64,000 bases of DNA, from the NCBI GenBank assembly GCA_900074885.1, contig FJUW01000003.1:773273-837272 (forward strand), read 5' to 3'. The translations under genes were made by a program, and so were the position numbers. The stretch comes from Rhynchosporium graminicola. Lineage: Eukaryota; Ascomycota; Leotiomycetes; Helotiales; Ploettnerulaceae. Under the pieces are notes generated by a model. The model saw only the letters and a list, made by a program, of their open reading frames with translations, was not told where the DNA came from and did no database searches. This document shows, piece by piece, positions 1 to 13,624 of the stretch. Every line of letters begins with the position of its first letter. Within the stretch, counting starts at the first letter, position 1.

Positions 1-744
1 CTCTGTAACTCCGGAGTCCGGTTAGTGTCTTGCCAATTTTGGTAGTAAAGGAAATGTTTGTAAAGACCTACCGAAAAGAACCTTGACGTATTCCACAGGA
101 GCGACTCCCGTTACCGGATTACCCATGGTGGACAAATACAGGGCTGTCTCTCCATAGGAAAGAACATACTGCTGCGGAGTATACGTGAACTTCTTGTCCC
201 TTGCCTGCTCTGTCCTGACGCGATTGTACCTATAGATAATCAGTATCAAGTCCTCCCATCTCCTGTAATGTATAGAAACTTACTTCGCAGCCGAAGCAAC
301 TGGGATGCTCGTCTCAGTCATACCATCATAATACTGCAACACAGTATCGAAAATACTCTGGTTAAACATCCAATTATCGCCGTTATTCAAGTTGAAATCC
401 GCACGGCTCAAACTAGCATCGTGCTCGATAGGGAAATTGTGCTTCCTGATATCTTTGAGCGTGAAAGATTGGGCGAGGAGATTATTGGGTACAGAGAGAA
501 GTCCAGCGTTACCGACGGCAGTCGAGAAATCGGCACCAACATTCAAACCGTCTTTGAGCCCTTTGATGAGGACGGGGATCGTGAGGCCTTTGCCATTATG
601 AGGGATGAAGCCGTGGTTGGCAAGACTGTTTAATCCTGGGCACGGGGAGCGGAGATCATTGGGGCCGGCAGGTATCCATTGCATGAAGCTCTGAGAAGAA
701 GCGAGTGAAAGCAGGGAGAAAAGCGTTAGCGAGAATGTAAACAT
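1..744 (-). CDS. Secreted heme-thiolate peroxidase (chloroperoxidase/peroxygenase family), 5' part, runs off window
   Basis: Exons read 744-284, 229-72 and 2-(window edge). The introns 283-230 (GTAAGT...CTATAG, branch CTGAT) and 71-3 (GTAGGT...TTACAG, branch CTAAC) join in frame. Residues 1-17 form a signal peptide. The motif PCPGLNSLANHGF starts at residue 34; in this family the PCP cysteine is the axial heme-iron ligand. The segment IEHDASLSR (E107-H108-D109, then S111) matches the distal acid-base motif of chloroperoxidases and short unspecific peroxygenases. An N-glycosylation sequon NQS starts at residue 128. Exon 2 gives the family segment from TYTPQQYVLSYGE to GVAPVEYVKVLF. Such enzymes use hydrogen peroxide outside the cell to oxygenate or halogenate organic substrates; the substrate cannot be told from sequence. 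The C-terminal part is missing only because the window ends. Family assignment is firm. Confidence 0.9.
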
Positions 745-1724
745 CTTGAATTATATGACAACAAAGCTATCTTGAAATAGTAATGTCAAACGGAGGAAAG
801 ACAGGAGGGTATCTTTCTGCCACCAATCTGGATCTCTCTCTTTCTATATTTGTGCGATTGCGAAGGGCAAGGTAGTGCGAGTCCTCTCCACCTCGGCATC
901 ATGGACAGCGGGTCGTCAAGTGCGTCCGATCTTAGTGCCTTGGTTGAGGTGTCTTGTCTGCTTGTCTTGGTGAGTTCAATTCCTAGACTTGTAGATCTTT
1001 GCGCCACAAGACCTTCTCACCTCACTTAGTAGCGAATCAGTGTCGCCGTATTCCAAATGTAGCGAGAACATTTCGCACTTGTCCTTCCTCCTCGATCTGG
1101 ATCCTTTTAGCTTGTGGGGCATGAGTGACGGACGCTCTGACTAAGTCATCAACACGTCTAAGTCCGAAGAACGCGATAAGCACCAATCAGAGACGGTCGG
1201 CCAGTTTGGGGACACAGTCGAGAACAAAGAACTTTACAGAGGACCACGACCTAATAAACCACAAGGACTCCATTCTATGATACAATGTAGCTGTTCCCAA
1301 GGTTGACAGCATAAGCAAAACCATTTCCACGCCATATGTCTGTTTTCCCAAAGCCTCCCAATTTCATCTCTTGCTTTCCTTCTAGAAGCAGGACCGTAAC
1401 ATTATCATGAGGATGCATTAGCCAGGAAAACCTCTTCGCGCCCTGCCCCAAAGTGTTGCAAAACCGTGAAAACCCAACCTTCGCTCGCTATGCAGAGAAC
1501 AGATCCTCAATGATTCTGAGGTTATTAAGAACGCCGTTCGTGACTCGATAGATTATGTAACAATTATAAATCGGACCATGGTGATACTTCCGGCTTTGGG
1601 AAGCGGGATAGGAGTTCGTAATGAAGAGAATAGTGGAAAGGAATCATTCAGATTCCGTCGATTTGATTCGATTCAATTATTGAACTGGTCCAGCTTGAAC
1701 CAGGGCAAGGAACCGCTCGCCAAC
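745..1724. other. Intergenic: peroxidase promoter side and NOT1 3' side
   Basis: About 1 kb between the peroxidase start and the NOT1 stop, both genes on the minus strand. A weak TATA-like AAATATAG (minus strand) lies roughly 100 bp upstream of the peroxidase ATG. I see no further coding segment, tRNA or repeat. The 73-codon frame at 786-1007 has no coding character. Confidence 0.6.
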
Positions 1725-4700
1725 CTACTGAACTATTAGCAATGATTCGGAGTCAGAACGGACTCGATAACTTGCCTCTGGCGCAGACTTGATGAATGGC
1801 AGATCGAAAAACATGTACTTTTTGTTCTTGACCAACTCTTGGATTACAACGAGAAGACCCCATGGTTGCGGCCACTGGCCAATCGATCGTTCGAGCAAGA
1901 TTCGGGTTATTTGCTCGCGGATCTCCAAATCCTCTTGATCGTTAGAGTCACTACCAAAAAGCTCCAGAAGAGCTTGGTTGAAGTAGTGCGTGTGGGTGTT
2001 TGGGAACCGTAGTTGGTTGACGATGCTACCGAGAAAGACGAATCTTGTAGCTGGACGAAGCTCGTGTACAAGCATGGCCAGTAACTTAATATCCGGAGTT
2101 CCGGAAGTGAATATTGGGGCTCCTTTTTTTTCGGATCTAGCAATGGCATTTGCTCCAACATAGAGAACCAGAGAATCAATGAGTTTTCGGTCGGCATCAA
2201 CAGGCAATAGACCTAACCCAGTTTGGCGAACCTGCTTTCTCTGAATTTGATGGGCAATATGAGCGACTGCATCTTCTGATGGACCATGTTCCAGAGCTTG
2301 CTCAGCGAGATCAAACAATCCAGACTCTCGCAGGGGCCCCTCCACGTCATACATGCTCTCCGGCGACTGCCGAATCTCTCCGACACGGTCAAGTTTAATT
2401 CCCGGTTGCATAGGGTTTGGCATGTTTACGTACTGAGGTGGAGTTGCGCTCAGTATTAAGTTGTTCAGCTGAGTCGAATAACTAGGGACATGCACACAAA
2501 GCTTAGAATGGTTTGCTGACAAGAACTCGGGGAAATCGTGGTGAAGAATTATGACCAGTTTGACGACAGCCCGATATATCTGGCTGGTGGTTGGATCGAG
2601 ATTGATGACTGGCTTGAGTAGCTCCCCAAGGTAGAATAGCAGCTTTTCCATGATGTCGGCGAACAGCCCCCACCCAATTTCTCTAGGGAGCCCCAATACG
2701 AGAGGCATAAAGTTCCTGTGTGAGATCAAGCTCATCCAGCTGGTCATGAAGCCAGGGAAGTGTGTTGGCGGAATCCTGAGGAAAATTCGAGCGAAAACAA
2801 GCGTAACTTCTTGGCGCTCTTCTTCCGATAATACTCCTTCCAATGCATCCAATTCGAATAAAATCGTGGAATACAGTCTATAGAAGGGCTTCTGGTTGAA
2901 GCTCTCGCCGCGAAGTACGTGGTGGTGATTCAGAACTAAGATTGTCAAGGACAAGATAGAGTTGAGATATGCAGCTTTGTCAGTCTTAACTGCCCCGTCT
3001 TGTTCGTGGCCTTTAACGAGCAAAGCAATAAGCTTGGCCAAAGAGTCTGTTGCCATGTAAGCCTCGTTGGCAGGGCTGTCGTTTTGAAAGAGTTGCTCAA
3101 ATCGGTCGACCGAGCTGTCAATAGCCAATCGAAGGAACATGTGGAGGTCATCCCTGTTATTTATTTGCTGCCTGTTGTACATTTGACTGATAAACTGGGC
3201 AGGGGCGTTGTCGGAAGCGTTTGGATTGCTGCATAGGCGGACCCACTCGTCGAATATGTAGAGCAGTTGATCTTGTTTGAGATCATTGGTGGCCAGAGGA
3301 CGTGGTTCTGGGAGCCCAGAAGTCTGCAACTTTTGTTTGAGTTGCTGACCAACTTCCAGGTTCGGCTCTTCAGAGATCCACAACCAAGCAGTTTCCAAGC
3401 TCTTAGCAAAATCGGCGTACAATGCAATAGGACGATCATTCAACAGAACCGTCTCGAGGAGTGACACAAAGAACTGAAGAGATCCATCCTTGCGTTGGGA
3501 GATGACCCTGGACACCTCCAAATCGATGCGGCCCCATTCGAGCAGGTGAGCCTTCGTCAGGCAAACAATGAGAGGAACGCGGAAGAACGATTCACCTGAT
3601 CTTTGCGAAATAACATCAAATACGCGATTGGCGGTTCTACCTGCCATCCTGCAGATGTTTTCCAGGACTTGAACCAGACACTCCATGACGAGATCTTGCT
3701 CGGGGCCACTGAAAAGCATATTGCAAATGTTATCTACGATGTAATAGTCGTAGTGGTCTGTCCCTTGTGAGTTTCTGAAAATCAGACCGTACAAAGAATC
3801 TAGTGCATCAAGTACAGCATGGGGGCGGGGAAGATCTGCAAAGTGCTGTTCAAGTGCATCGGCAGCTACCCGCTCAAGCTCCAGCAATGCCTTCTCTACT
3901 CTTTCTGCTAGCATTCTGGGGTCCATCTGCATGTTGGCGACCCTCCCGTTGACTATTGTGTTGTTCTGTTGGGCATAAGAAGGTTGTTGGGCTGGGAGAT
4001 GGGGCATTGCGGGTGGCTCGGCGGGAGTTGGTAGATTCGGAACTGGAGGGTATGAGTCCTGCAAGATATCGTTCGCCATTGTTCTCGTAGCATCTGATGA
4101 CGACTGTATATGTGTCGGGCCAGGTAGAGCTGGCTGCACCCGTGGTTGCCGGGCAAACTCGTCGTAGATTGCCATTTGAGATTGATTGAGTCCGCCTAGA
4201 GCTGGCGACAGCTTGAATGGATCCGGAATTGTCCAAGACCAGCGGCTCAATCCTGGATCGACGTAAGGATCGTCTGGTCTAGTCATCTTGTGGTGACGGC
4301 GGGCTTCTAACTCGGGCTCGATCATCTCCTCGATCTCAGGCACTGCTCGTTCTTCGGCTTTCTTCTCAACCTGACTACAAGCCAAGTCAAGATTGGACGT
4401 GACGCACATGATGATTGTTCCTTCTGGAAGACCCTGGGGGAATTCGCCCGACAAAGCTCGGATGTAGTTTGTCATGCTAGCCCGCAATGGCTCTTTGGAT
4501 GTTACCAATGCAAGAGCTCCTGCAGTCTTCTTAACCATGTTGATAGCGGCAGCTCGCACTCTGGATTCATTTGGTTCGGTCGCAAAATCCTTGTGAATCA
4601 TCTGCGCGGTGGAGATGGCAGCAATGGTGACCGACCGCTCAACGACGGGAGCAATAATTTCGTGGACAGCCCTGGTAATAGCCGTTTTGACGATGTCTTG

Positions 4701-7700
4701 CAGACGACCTTGATTGACCATATCATTAGTAGGGGGGTACTGTAGGAGTGGACCCAGGTCTGGGATAGAGGCTGTAATCTCATGGGGTGAGAATCTTCCG
4801 TTTCCTGCTCCACCCGTCATTCCATTCATGGATAGGTTATCGAATCTATCCAAGATCTCAGGAGCCATGACTTCGTTTGTTTCTTCGATCTGCAAAACTC
4901 GGTTCATGATTTCGTCGGAGGGCTCGATACTTTTGTGGTCCAGCTCCAACTCCCCACAAAGAACCTCGATTTCGAATCGAAGGTTGAGCTTTAGATCAGC
5001 CTTGGTGTAGAGTTCCATGAGAGCTTTGATGATGTCCATGACCCACGGATTGGGTGGCTTGAATACAGTGGAATATCTGCCTTGAGCAAGTACCTTGCAG
5101 ACAAATGGAATGACGACCAGAAGTCGATTCGATTCGTAACCCTCGATTAAAAGTTGTTTGAAAGCAATGTTCCGATGCTTGATCGGCTTATCGCGTGCCA
5201 GAGTCAAAGATCCAAGCCAAGTCGCCAAATACTTGAGATATGTCCGTTCGTTCGCGACTTGCATCGTTGACTCCGCATTAAGCATTTTGAAGGTGCTGAC
5301 ATATGTTTCGCGCAAAACATCTGCCCACAGAGATTTCCTTCCGAAGAGCTTGATGGTGTTGAGATACATATTATGGTAGTTCGGTTGTACTCTAGCTCTT
5401 TCTTGGACTAAATCCGTTGCGAACCAATGCTGAGCTTCCTCTGTGACCGTTTCTTGAAGCTCGGGGAACTTGCTATCAATGGTGTCCGGTGTGATGTTGT
5501 TCAGAATAAACTGGATCTTGTCGGTGATCTCTTCATCAGGAGTAGGATACTGGTAGACCGGTGGGAGGACGCGAAGAGCGTTGAAAGATGGTGGAGGTGG
5601 AGTCTTCATCTCACCCCCATTGATACCATTGACTGGGGAGAAGACACGGGTATCTTGCTCAACACGGATGACATCCTCAGCTTTGGCCCAAGCCTCTGTG
5701 TTTTGCAGGCCTGGCACCTCCAGTAAACGCTTGCAAAAGCCAGGCCACTCGCGCAAACGACTAAAGAGTTGCATAAGAGCCTGGAGACCAAATTTATACA
5801 TGGATTCCTGTGGAGAATAGTCTTTGACTGCCTCTAGAATCATGCCCAGTCCGATTTTAAGGGGAAGCTCGGATATGAGCTTGTGCGAGATGATCCCTCC
5901 AAAGAGCACAGCCGTTGTGGCTAGGGCCTCCAAGGGATACGTGTTATACAAGGCATACTCGTCGAAAAGTCCATGGATCATGCATGCAAAAACATCTTGG
6001 TCGGCTGGGTCACGAGAGTGCTTGTATCTCTCAAGTGCTTCCACAATGCGTCGAACCTCCACTTCATCACTATACATTTGCTTATAGTGCGCTTCCATCT
6101 TTTCATTGGCTTCTTTTGGCAATGAATTGCTCTCAGCACCATTTCCGTCGATAACATCGTCATAACCCTCTCCATAGTTGATCAAACGCGGATATGCTGT
6201 GATACACGCTCGCTGGACGAGGATCAGTTCATTGGAGGGGACACCGGGCATTGCGTCCTCAAGTGCTTGTAGCAATTTGGCTATTGTTTTGACTGGTAGC
6301 ATGACACTATGCAAGTGCTTTTGTCGTTGGTACGATAGCTCATGCTCGGCTTTGATATTGAGAAACGTAAGGAGCGAATGCGGCAGGTCTGGAATCCTTG
6401 CCAAGTTGTTTGCTGCCCATCGGTCAAGGTCCAGGAAGCCTCGAGCACTAGCAACAGCGACAAGATCCAGTCCGAATCCGTTGGGGATCGACGCCAGATC
6501 ATCAAGCCAGTTGTGTCTCAAGGCATGTTCTAGGATAGTAGGTAGTTCCATGGGAACTTTGGCATGTGCTTCCACAAGTCTCTGAGCCACCCACTGCTTG
6601 TCCTTGCGCCATAAGCCTTCAAGGACAAAATCGTAGTTGGGATCGTACTTGAACAGGAACCGATCAAATAGATTGTTAATCGTATCAGTTGCTAGTTCTG
6701 GCCACGGCTTCGGTACGCCAAATGCGGATACCAGGAAAACATCTAGGTTTGGAACAACGACCTCCTGGAATAATCTCTTGGCTTCTATGGTATCTGATGC
6801 GGTAGTGGTGTGTAATGCGACGTGAAACATCGAGGATAACGCAACTACAGATACGAGGGGGTGTTTGATGGCTCGTGCGGCGCGTTGACGAATTTCCTCA
6901 TCCGCGCCGTCAAAATCCTCAAGTGTGAAGGCTGGTTGCAGACCCGGAATAGTTGTCGCATCAAGCTCGTCGTCATAAAGGGAAGCATACGCACTAATGA
7001 ACGATAACTGCGTCTCGGAATACTGCCAGGTACCGCCCCAGAGTTGCTGTATATCAATCAAGTCATCGACTGCCAGCTGTCGGAATGCTTCATAGAGGGC
7101 CAGAAATTGATCTTTCGATATTCGTAGCTGATCTTGGTCAAAGTGTCCAACTACTCGTGCCCAGTTGAAATTGGGCGAGACCTCTTTTCGCAGGCTGCTG
7201 ACCAGATTTTTGGTAGAGAATGGTATGCTTCGACTGAGAGCTGTGTAGATGATCGCACCCGCAACTACCTCCTCATTAAGACTGATGCTTCCGTTCCTTA
7301 AATACCCTCGACACGAATCTTCATCAGCTGTGAATGCTGAGCCAACTCTTTGTAGAAACGCTGTTAAAGGATTCCTGTTGTTCAAAGCATGTATCAAATA
7401 TAGTGCGGCAAGAACTGTCGTTGGAATCGTCTCCTTCTCCTGATTTTGGCTCTGATATCGAAACTGAAGTGCCATTACCAGATCTCGTTGCGCGGACTCA
7501 TCGAAATTCGGGGGATGTTCTTGGATGAATCGGTCTACCATAAGAGCCAGAAACTCAACAGGCATATTCTCATGTTCAGGACCCGGGTGAACGAGAAATT
7601 GAATGAATTGTGGGTAGTTCGCAGAGATGATCGCATCAGCTACATTCTATTAGTTGAGCTCTGTGGTTGTAACATCTAAATACTTACCCTTAGTCTTGAG

Positions 7701-8316
7701 GTCCGATCTTGATCCGGTCTTGAAGGCGAGAGCTAGAATTGTCTTCTCGAGTGCGTCTAGCTTGAAGTGATCCATGAATGTCGATAGATCAAAGTCTCGA
7801 AATATGTCCTCATTTGCCGTCTCTATTGACTCTGCAATCCTACGTGCTTGGTCCACATCATGCGATATTTTGCGAACCTCGGAATGTAGAATGGGATACG
7901 TCCCAGGGTTTGCTACCGGTCGATTGATGCCTGAGAATATCGTAGGAGCATTGCCAGCCACCATACGGCTGAAGTATTTCTGGAACACTTCCATACCGTG
8001 TTCATCGATCAGCTGCGTAGCCATGTTAGCAGAGAGCCACCGCCACAGCAGTTGCGCGTCTGCCTACCTTTCTGAGCTGCTCAGCTTGTTGTTCCCACTT
8101 CGAGCGATCCTTCTTATCCTCTTTGATAGTGCTGAGAAGCAGGTATATTTGAGCGACGACAATTTTAGTTAGAGAGTTTGATCCGGTGGGACTGTTCGTG
8201 CTTGGACTGGCACCAGCACTGAAGGCACTGTGATGCGACCCGTGTGGTGAATGGCTAACACCTGTGACGATGGTTTGTTGCGAAGGTGTGAATGTCCCCC
8301 CTCTTGAGTTGACCAT
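1725..8316 (-). CDS. NOT1: CCR4-NOT complex scaffold subunit Not1
   Basis: Exons 8316-8068, 8012-7688 and 7639-1725 encode 2162 aa. Introns 8067-8013 (GTAGGC...CAG, branch CTAAC) and 7687-7640 (GTAAGT...TAG, branch CTAAT) keep frame, giving LRK|LIDEHGMEVFQKYFSR at the first junction. The ATG at 8316 is the first in the frame; upstream only a TTG exists. An ATG at 7565 lies inside the protein. Not1 is the cytoplasmic scaffold that gathers the Caf1/Ccr4 deadenylases and the Not2-Not3/5 module for mRNA decay. Order seen: N-terminal HEAT-type region (to about residue 850), MIF4G-like Caf1-binding region (about 890-1105), DUF3819/Caf40-binding region (about 1160-1300, with QDIVKTAITRAVHEIIAPVV), and the C-terminal Not1 superfamily homology domain (about 1770-2160, ending HELRPATRFVFLGSIVNQLR...YMFFDLPFIKSAPE). 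Length is close to yeast Not1 (2108 aa). Divergent from the F-BAR gene. Confidence 0.97.
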
Positions 8317-10080
8317 CGAAGACGTTGCTGTTCTTGCGCAGATCCACTCCGCAGAGCTATCTCTCAATCTCGAAGGACGAAAGAAGATCTATCAGGGTGG
8401 TATGAGCATTGGCTGGGCGAAGTAAACGATTGCAAGGGGAGAGAGATGGTGATGGAGTCGGTGTAGTTGTGAATCAGGCGTGTTCGAAGTATAGAGAGTT
8501 GAACAGGGAGAGCGAGGTTGCGGCTCGAGCTGCTAGAGGCGCTAAGCCCAATACGGCTAAGCACATGATGGGTCTGGAATTGAATAGGGCTCTTCTTCGA
8601 ACCTAGAAAATTGCAACATGATATTATTCAGCTGCAACTAATGACACCTTTTATCTATCTCTCCATACATACTGCTTCCACGCATTTCGTTCGCACTGAG
8701 CCCAGATGTGTGCAATTTACTGTGCAACAAATTGTTATATCGAAATCGTCTTTCACTGCAGGTACACGAGCACAGGGGGGTCAATGACTAAAGATCCCTT
8801 CCTATCGGATGACACCGTATTCAAGAGCTGGAGTGGAATGGCAAGTCTGGTATTTGCTTTGCGAAAGTCAATCGTCAAGAAGCATAATGCCGGCCTTTCA
8901 ACTCTTTGTGGTACTGATTCTGTGACAAAACCCATAAAATCGTCGCAGTACAGTCAGTGGTTTTTTGAACTCGTGCCACTAGAATAGTGTCTTGTACTTA
9001 CAGGATATTGAGGCTAGCTGGTGACGTTCCGTGAAGAACTATCAGAAACACCTACCTAGAGAAAGGAATAGGAGTGCTCAAACCTTGGTACTGGGGAGTG
9101 TGCCGCAGATATCTGCTTTGGCTGATACAATAATATGCTCTAAGATCTGGCAATCTGAGCATCTCGAATTTGCTCCAGCCTCTCGAAATGGCTTTACAGC
9201 AAAATTGGATTACGCGGATCAGTTGATGAGAATGATTCATGGGCCAGTTGAATGGGAGTAATCTTTCCGAGCAGGACAGGAATGTTACGAAGGGTTGTTA
9301 ACCAAGTCGACAGCTGAACACAATGGGATTATACTCCCAGCGTGGGGATTACTTATAATTCTTCTCCGACCTTTGAGCTCGTAGTACACTTACTATCAGA
9401 TCATCCTGCCGGCAACATCATCAAAGAGCTACGCAACTTCAGACATTTCTTTAAGTCACGTCCCTTGATATTTTCACGACGTTGGTATCGAGTCACGACA
9501 TTAACTCGTAGTTGCTTGCCAGTTGTCTTTCCATTGGATATGAATTTGCCTAGCCTCGAAACAGGTTATAGAATAGGTGACATTGTGCTCTATGTAAAAT
9601 TGCATGCTGGCTGTGGCAATTTCAGCTACCTTGCCGTAAAACCGAAAATTAGGAAGCGGTCGTTCCATCGGTCAATAAGCATCATAGATTATGTGTCGGT
9701 CGGTCAGTCAGTCAAGCGGTAGTTGAATGCTGAAGTGACGGGAGCGTTGCGGTATTTCTTGGCGGGGCCGCATTGGCAAGGGAAGTGGGTCCACGCTTGC
9801 CATTGCCATGCCGACACTTCGGGTGTTTATTTGCGTCTCCGCTTCCCAGATATGATACTCCGGGAATTGTCTTGACAGAGCAGAGCAGAGCAGAACAGAA
9901 CAGAACAGAGCGCTTTACTCCTGATCAGTCTTGCCGATTCCTCTCCTTCACAGAATTTCATATCTCTCTATCTGATTTCCCACTCATTCTCTGAAAAGTA
10001 GGAGCAACTCTACCTTTAGCATACAACCTCAATAACGCGACTTCCTCTTAAAGTCAACAAACCAAATCAGGCTGGGCAAG
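8317..10080. other. Divergent intergenic region NOT1 / F-BAR gene
   Basis: 1.76 kb holding the 5' regions of two divergently transcribed housekeeping genes. I find no hidden exon chain. Frames at 8706-8987 and 9342-9722 lack a proper ATG start or domain. A degenerate pentanucleotide repeat lies at 9876-9911, and the last 150 bp before the F-BAR start are pyrimidine-rich, as in fungal leaders. Confidence 0.6.
9876..9911. repeat. Pentanucleotide microsatellite (GAGCA/GAACA)
   Basis: About seven units of GAGCA changing to GAACA, 170-205 bp upstream of the F-BAR gene ATG. Probably in the leader or promoter of that gene. Confidence 0.8.
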
Positions 10081-13000
10081 ATGCCTTCAGTCGTGTCTGA
10101 AGGGCCATCGGTGTCCATGAGCTTCGCAAACAACTTTTGGGGCAAAGATGATGCTGGAGTTGATCCTCTGATGCAGCGCATGCATAATGCAAAGCAAACA
10201 TGCGACGAATTGAAATCCTTCTATACCGGTACGCAGTACTCCATTCTGTGTTGACATATCCATTGACACCCCCAAGCCCGCTCAGCTCTCGAGGATGAAT
10301 ATGCACGCAAACTACTCTCCTTGGCGCGAAAACCCCTTGGATCGCAGGAAGCAGGAACTCTCCGATCCTCCATGGATGTGCTGAGAGGCGAGGTCGAGCA
10401 GATGGGTAAATCACACCAGAATATCGCCAGTCAGATGAAGACCGAATTGGAGGAGCCGCTGGCGGCATTTGCAGGAGCGATGAAGGAGCGTAGGAAGATC
10501 GTGCAAGGCGGAATAGAGAAAGTACTGAAGGTCAAGATTCAGCAAACACAGCTTGTTAATAAAGTAGGTGGTACCTGTATGCTCACGCAGCTTCAGCTGA
10601 CTCTTCAAGACCAGAGATAGATATGAGCAGGAGTGTCTCAAAATTAAGGGATACTTGGCACAAGGTCATATGGTGATGGGCCAAGAAGAAAGAAAGAACA
10701 AGGCCAAGCTCGAGAAGACACAGATCAACCTCGCTACGTCGAACACCGAGTACGAAAATGCCGTGAAGGCACTCGAAGAAACAACTGGAAGGTGGAATAG
10801 GGACTGGAAAGCTGCCGCTGATAAGTTTCAAGACTTGGAGGAGGAACGTCTAGACTTCATGAAGAGCAGTCTTTGGAGTTTCGCCAACATCGCTTCCACT
10901 GTTTGTGTTAGTGATGATGCTTCGTGCGAGAAGGTCCGATTGTCACTGGAGAATTGCGAGGTGGAGAAAGACATTGCTTCATTCATCAAGGAGCGAGGCA
11001 CAGGCCAAGAAATACCGGATCCTCCAAAATACATCAACTTCTGTCGTGGGGATGTTAGCGACACCCAATCTGAGGCCTCTGAAGACGACAACTATTCAGT
11101 TGCGCAATTTCCACGAACCATAAATCCCGCTTACAGAAGCTCTTCGCCTCAACCCTCTGTCTTCGAGTCTCACAACGATCCTCAGTCTGTCCTCGCAAAG
11201 GACCTCCTTGCTCACGAGCCCGAGTCTCTCAGCCGTGAGGCTACTTTAACCCCGCAAAAGGCTTCGGTAGACAGGTCCAGACAAGCACATGTCGAGGACT
11301 ACCATCCTCCACCTGCGAGAGCAGTACAAAACGAGTATCAGCCAAAGCAGCCTCGCCAGCTTGAGCAACAGCCACAGGCAAGGCAGGCATCCAGACAGCA
11401 ACTCGAATATCAACCTCAACCACGGCAGCAGCAGCAAGAGCCCCAGCAAAATAGACTGACATACGAACAATCTCAACATGGACCTATTTCCGCAGTACCA
11501 CATGACCCTTACCCAATGGACGGTATGACTATGCTATGCCGGACTGGTCCACCTTCCGAATTGAGCTCTGCCCATAGCGGAGCCAGACCTTCCAGCCGTG
11601 ATTCCAACAGCGAATATTCCAACCCAACATCGTTCTCAAGCCGCGACCCAGTCAGTGGTAAGACGTCGCCAGTCAAGCAAGTCGGAGCTCCAGTCGAGAA
11701 GCAGGTCATGAAGAAGAAGAGTGGATTTTTCCAGAGTCACAGTCCTTTCAGACGCAAGAGTAATAAGGATAAGGACCACGCAGCCATAACTCCATCAAGC
11801 CGTAATACCTGGTCGGCAAGGACTACTACTAGTGGTCAAAGCAGTCCAACTAAGCGACCTCAGGTATACGGTCATGGTTCTCAAAATATGATCAGCGATA
11901 GACCTAGCGGTAGCCCGGAGCCAATTGACCCGCGAGCCAGCTTCCAGCTCAATGTTGGAAATAATGTCTTCGACGTTGCAACGCCTGAAAGAAAAGGCAA
12001 GATGGCTCAGACCAAAGCACCACCAGAGGAGGAGGACCTGGATCCGATCGCTCAAGCTCTAGCTGAGCTTAAGGGTGTGACAAAAGCTTCTTCAACTCGC
12101 ATATCAGCAGATAAATTTCATGGTATACCCACGCCAGCACCAGGTACAACACCTAGCTCTCGACCTATAGGATCTCAGATGGTGAACGGTGCCTTGATGG
12201 CAGGCATGCGAGGAACTCCACCTCCATCGTATGATCAACCAGTACAGAGACTTGGATTACCGCAACCTGCTTTTACATCTAAGGCCATGCAACAAACGCG
12301 CCAAAAGTATGTTGACCAGACTAAAACCATGTTCAGCGCTCAGTCCAGGCCCGACTCACAGGGTGGATATGGAGGATCTCAATCACAGTCCCGTCCAGGC
12401 ACTCGAGGCAGCGACATGCCAAGAGCTACGTCGCCAGCTCCTCCTCGCAGTGTATCCCCTCGTCCAGTGATACAACCAGATGCAAGACAGTCTTACCGAT
12501 CCGCGTCTCCAAATCCATATGCTGGAAGTCAGCGCAATCGTGCTCAGTCTACCACGCCACAAAAGCGTGGTTCTGACCAGGGCTACTACCGTCACAATTC
12601 ACCAAACGACGCTGCTCGAGCGGCCTCTCCCGCCCCATTCCGAAACGAAGAGAGGCCAAGTAGCAGTCATATGAATAGTGATATTTCTATGCAAATGCAA
12701 CTAGCACCCGCCCCTGAAGATGGCTACGGATCGCAACGGGGTGGCAGGTCTGGTGGATCTGCGAGTTCGAGAACTATGAGTTACTATGGAGGTAGCCAAT
12801 CAGGCAGCCAGGGAGGTCAACAGCTGGCTTCTCGACAGCGAAGTAAGAGCGTTGCAGATGTTAGACAGTATAATAGAGAAGGACGCCCAATCCTGCACTT
12901 TGGTAAGTTATCTTGCGACACCTGATTAATGTCATGCTAATCATATAACAGCTCGTGCGATGTACATGTATCAAGCAGCAATTCCCGAAGAATTGAGTTT

Positions 13001-13121
13001 CGGAAAGGGAGATGTCCTTGCGGTTCTGAGACTCCAAGACGATGGTTGGTGGGAGGCTGAAATAGCTGGAAAGAACGGCAGGCCAGGTTTGGTACCAAGC
13101 AATTATCTTCAGAACTGCTAA
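10081..13121 (+). CDS. F-BAR and SH3 cytokinesis protein (Cdc15/Imp2/Hof1 family)
   Basis: Exons 10081-10228, 10277-10563, 10610-12902 and 12952-13121 encode 965 aa. Introns are 46-49 nt with GT...AG ends, and all joins keep frame. Residues about 13-265 form an F-BAR domain: SFANNFWGKDDAGVDPLMQR, then ALEDEYARKLLSLARK and a long charged coiled coil ending near PDPPKYINFCRGD. The middle (about 290-905) is low complexity, rich in Ser, Pro and Gln, with many SP/TP sites and a Gln run near 11,360-11,450; this is probably a disordered, phospho-regulated linker. The last exon encodes exactly the SH3 domain (910-965: AMYMYQAAIPEELSF, the GWW tryptophans, VPSNYL). Such proteins bind curved plasma membrane at the division site and link it to the actomyosin ring and septum. 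Length is nearer S. pombe Cdc15 (about 927 aa) than Imp2 or Hof1 (about 670 aa); orthology within the family is not settled. Confidence 0.95.
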
Positions 13122-13624
13122 GCATCTTATACGATGTACTGAAAGATTGATGACTTGGATATTGATGGCTTGGGAAATTCGGGTGGTGTTTTGTAAATGA
13201 TTTTTATGGTTTGGTCTTTGGATTTTGCGTGTCATGGTTAAGTGGATTGAGAGCGATTAGTTTGTCAGAATTATGAGCGAGCTCGATTATGCTCTGTATA
13301 TTTCGGAGATTTAGTGAATAAGATACATTATTATACTTCAAACATATTTGAACTTGCTTGAAAGTGGCTTGTGATGACAGCTTCGATGTCTCGTGGTTGG
13401 AACCAGTCATTTCGACCAGCAAGTCAACGAATAAGCATGGTACCTGACAGTTCCAGGTCGATACGGAAGATGGCAAGCATCTGAACTTCTTATAAACATA
13501 CTGTGAATGCTTAGAAAGAGTCAAACGTGTCTTTACTTTGCCAGTACCGAATGACCAGCCGTGCTCGCAGCTCACCTGTTCTAGGCTTTCACTCCTCGGC
13601 TCAGAGGATCTAACGAAATAAACA
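13122..13624. other. 3' flank of the F-BAR gene up to the transposon border
   Basis: About 500 bp of unmutated sequence holding the 3' UTR of the F-BAR gene. The minus-strand frame at 13204-13575 is not coding in character. The border to the island is abrupt: base 13,624 (A) is the last host base and the Helitron starts with TC at 13,625. Confidence 0.7.

Noticed and set aside
1725..7565. ATG at 7,565 as the start of NOT1 (1946 aa)
   Set aside because: Two in-frame upstream exons encode conserved Not1 N-terminal sequence and join with canonical introns; the start is at 8,316.
8026..8367. Longer NOT1 exon 1 starting at 8,367
   Set aside because: The triplet there is TTG on the minus strand, not ATG; the first ATG is at 8,316.
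9342..9722. 126-codon plus-strand ORF
   Set aside because: Begins with GTG, no domain, and the first ATG leaves only about 60 codons of no recognisable type.
13204..13575. 123-codon minus-strand ORF
   Set aside because: Lies in the 3' flank of the F-BAR gene with no coding character.
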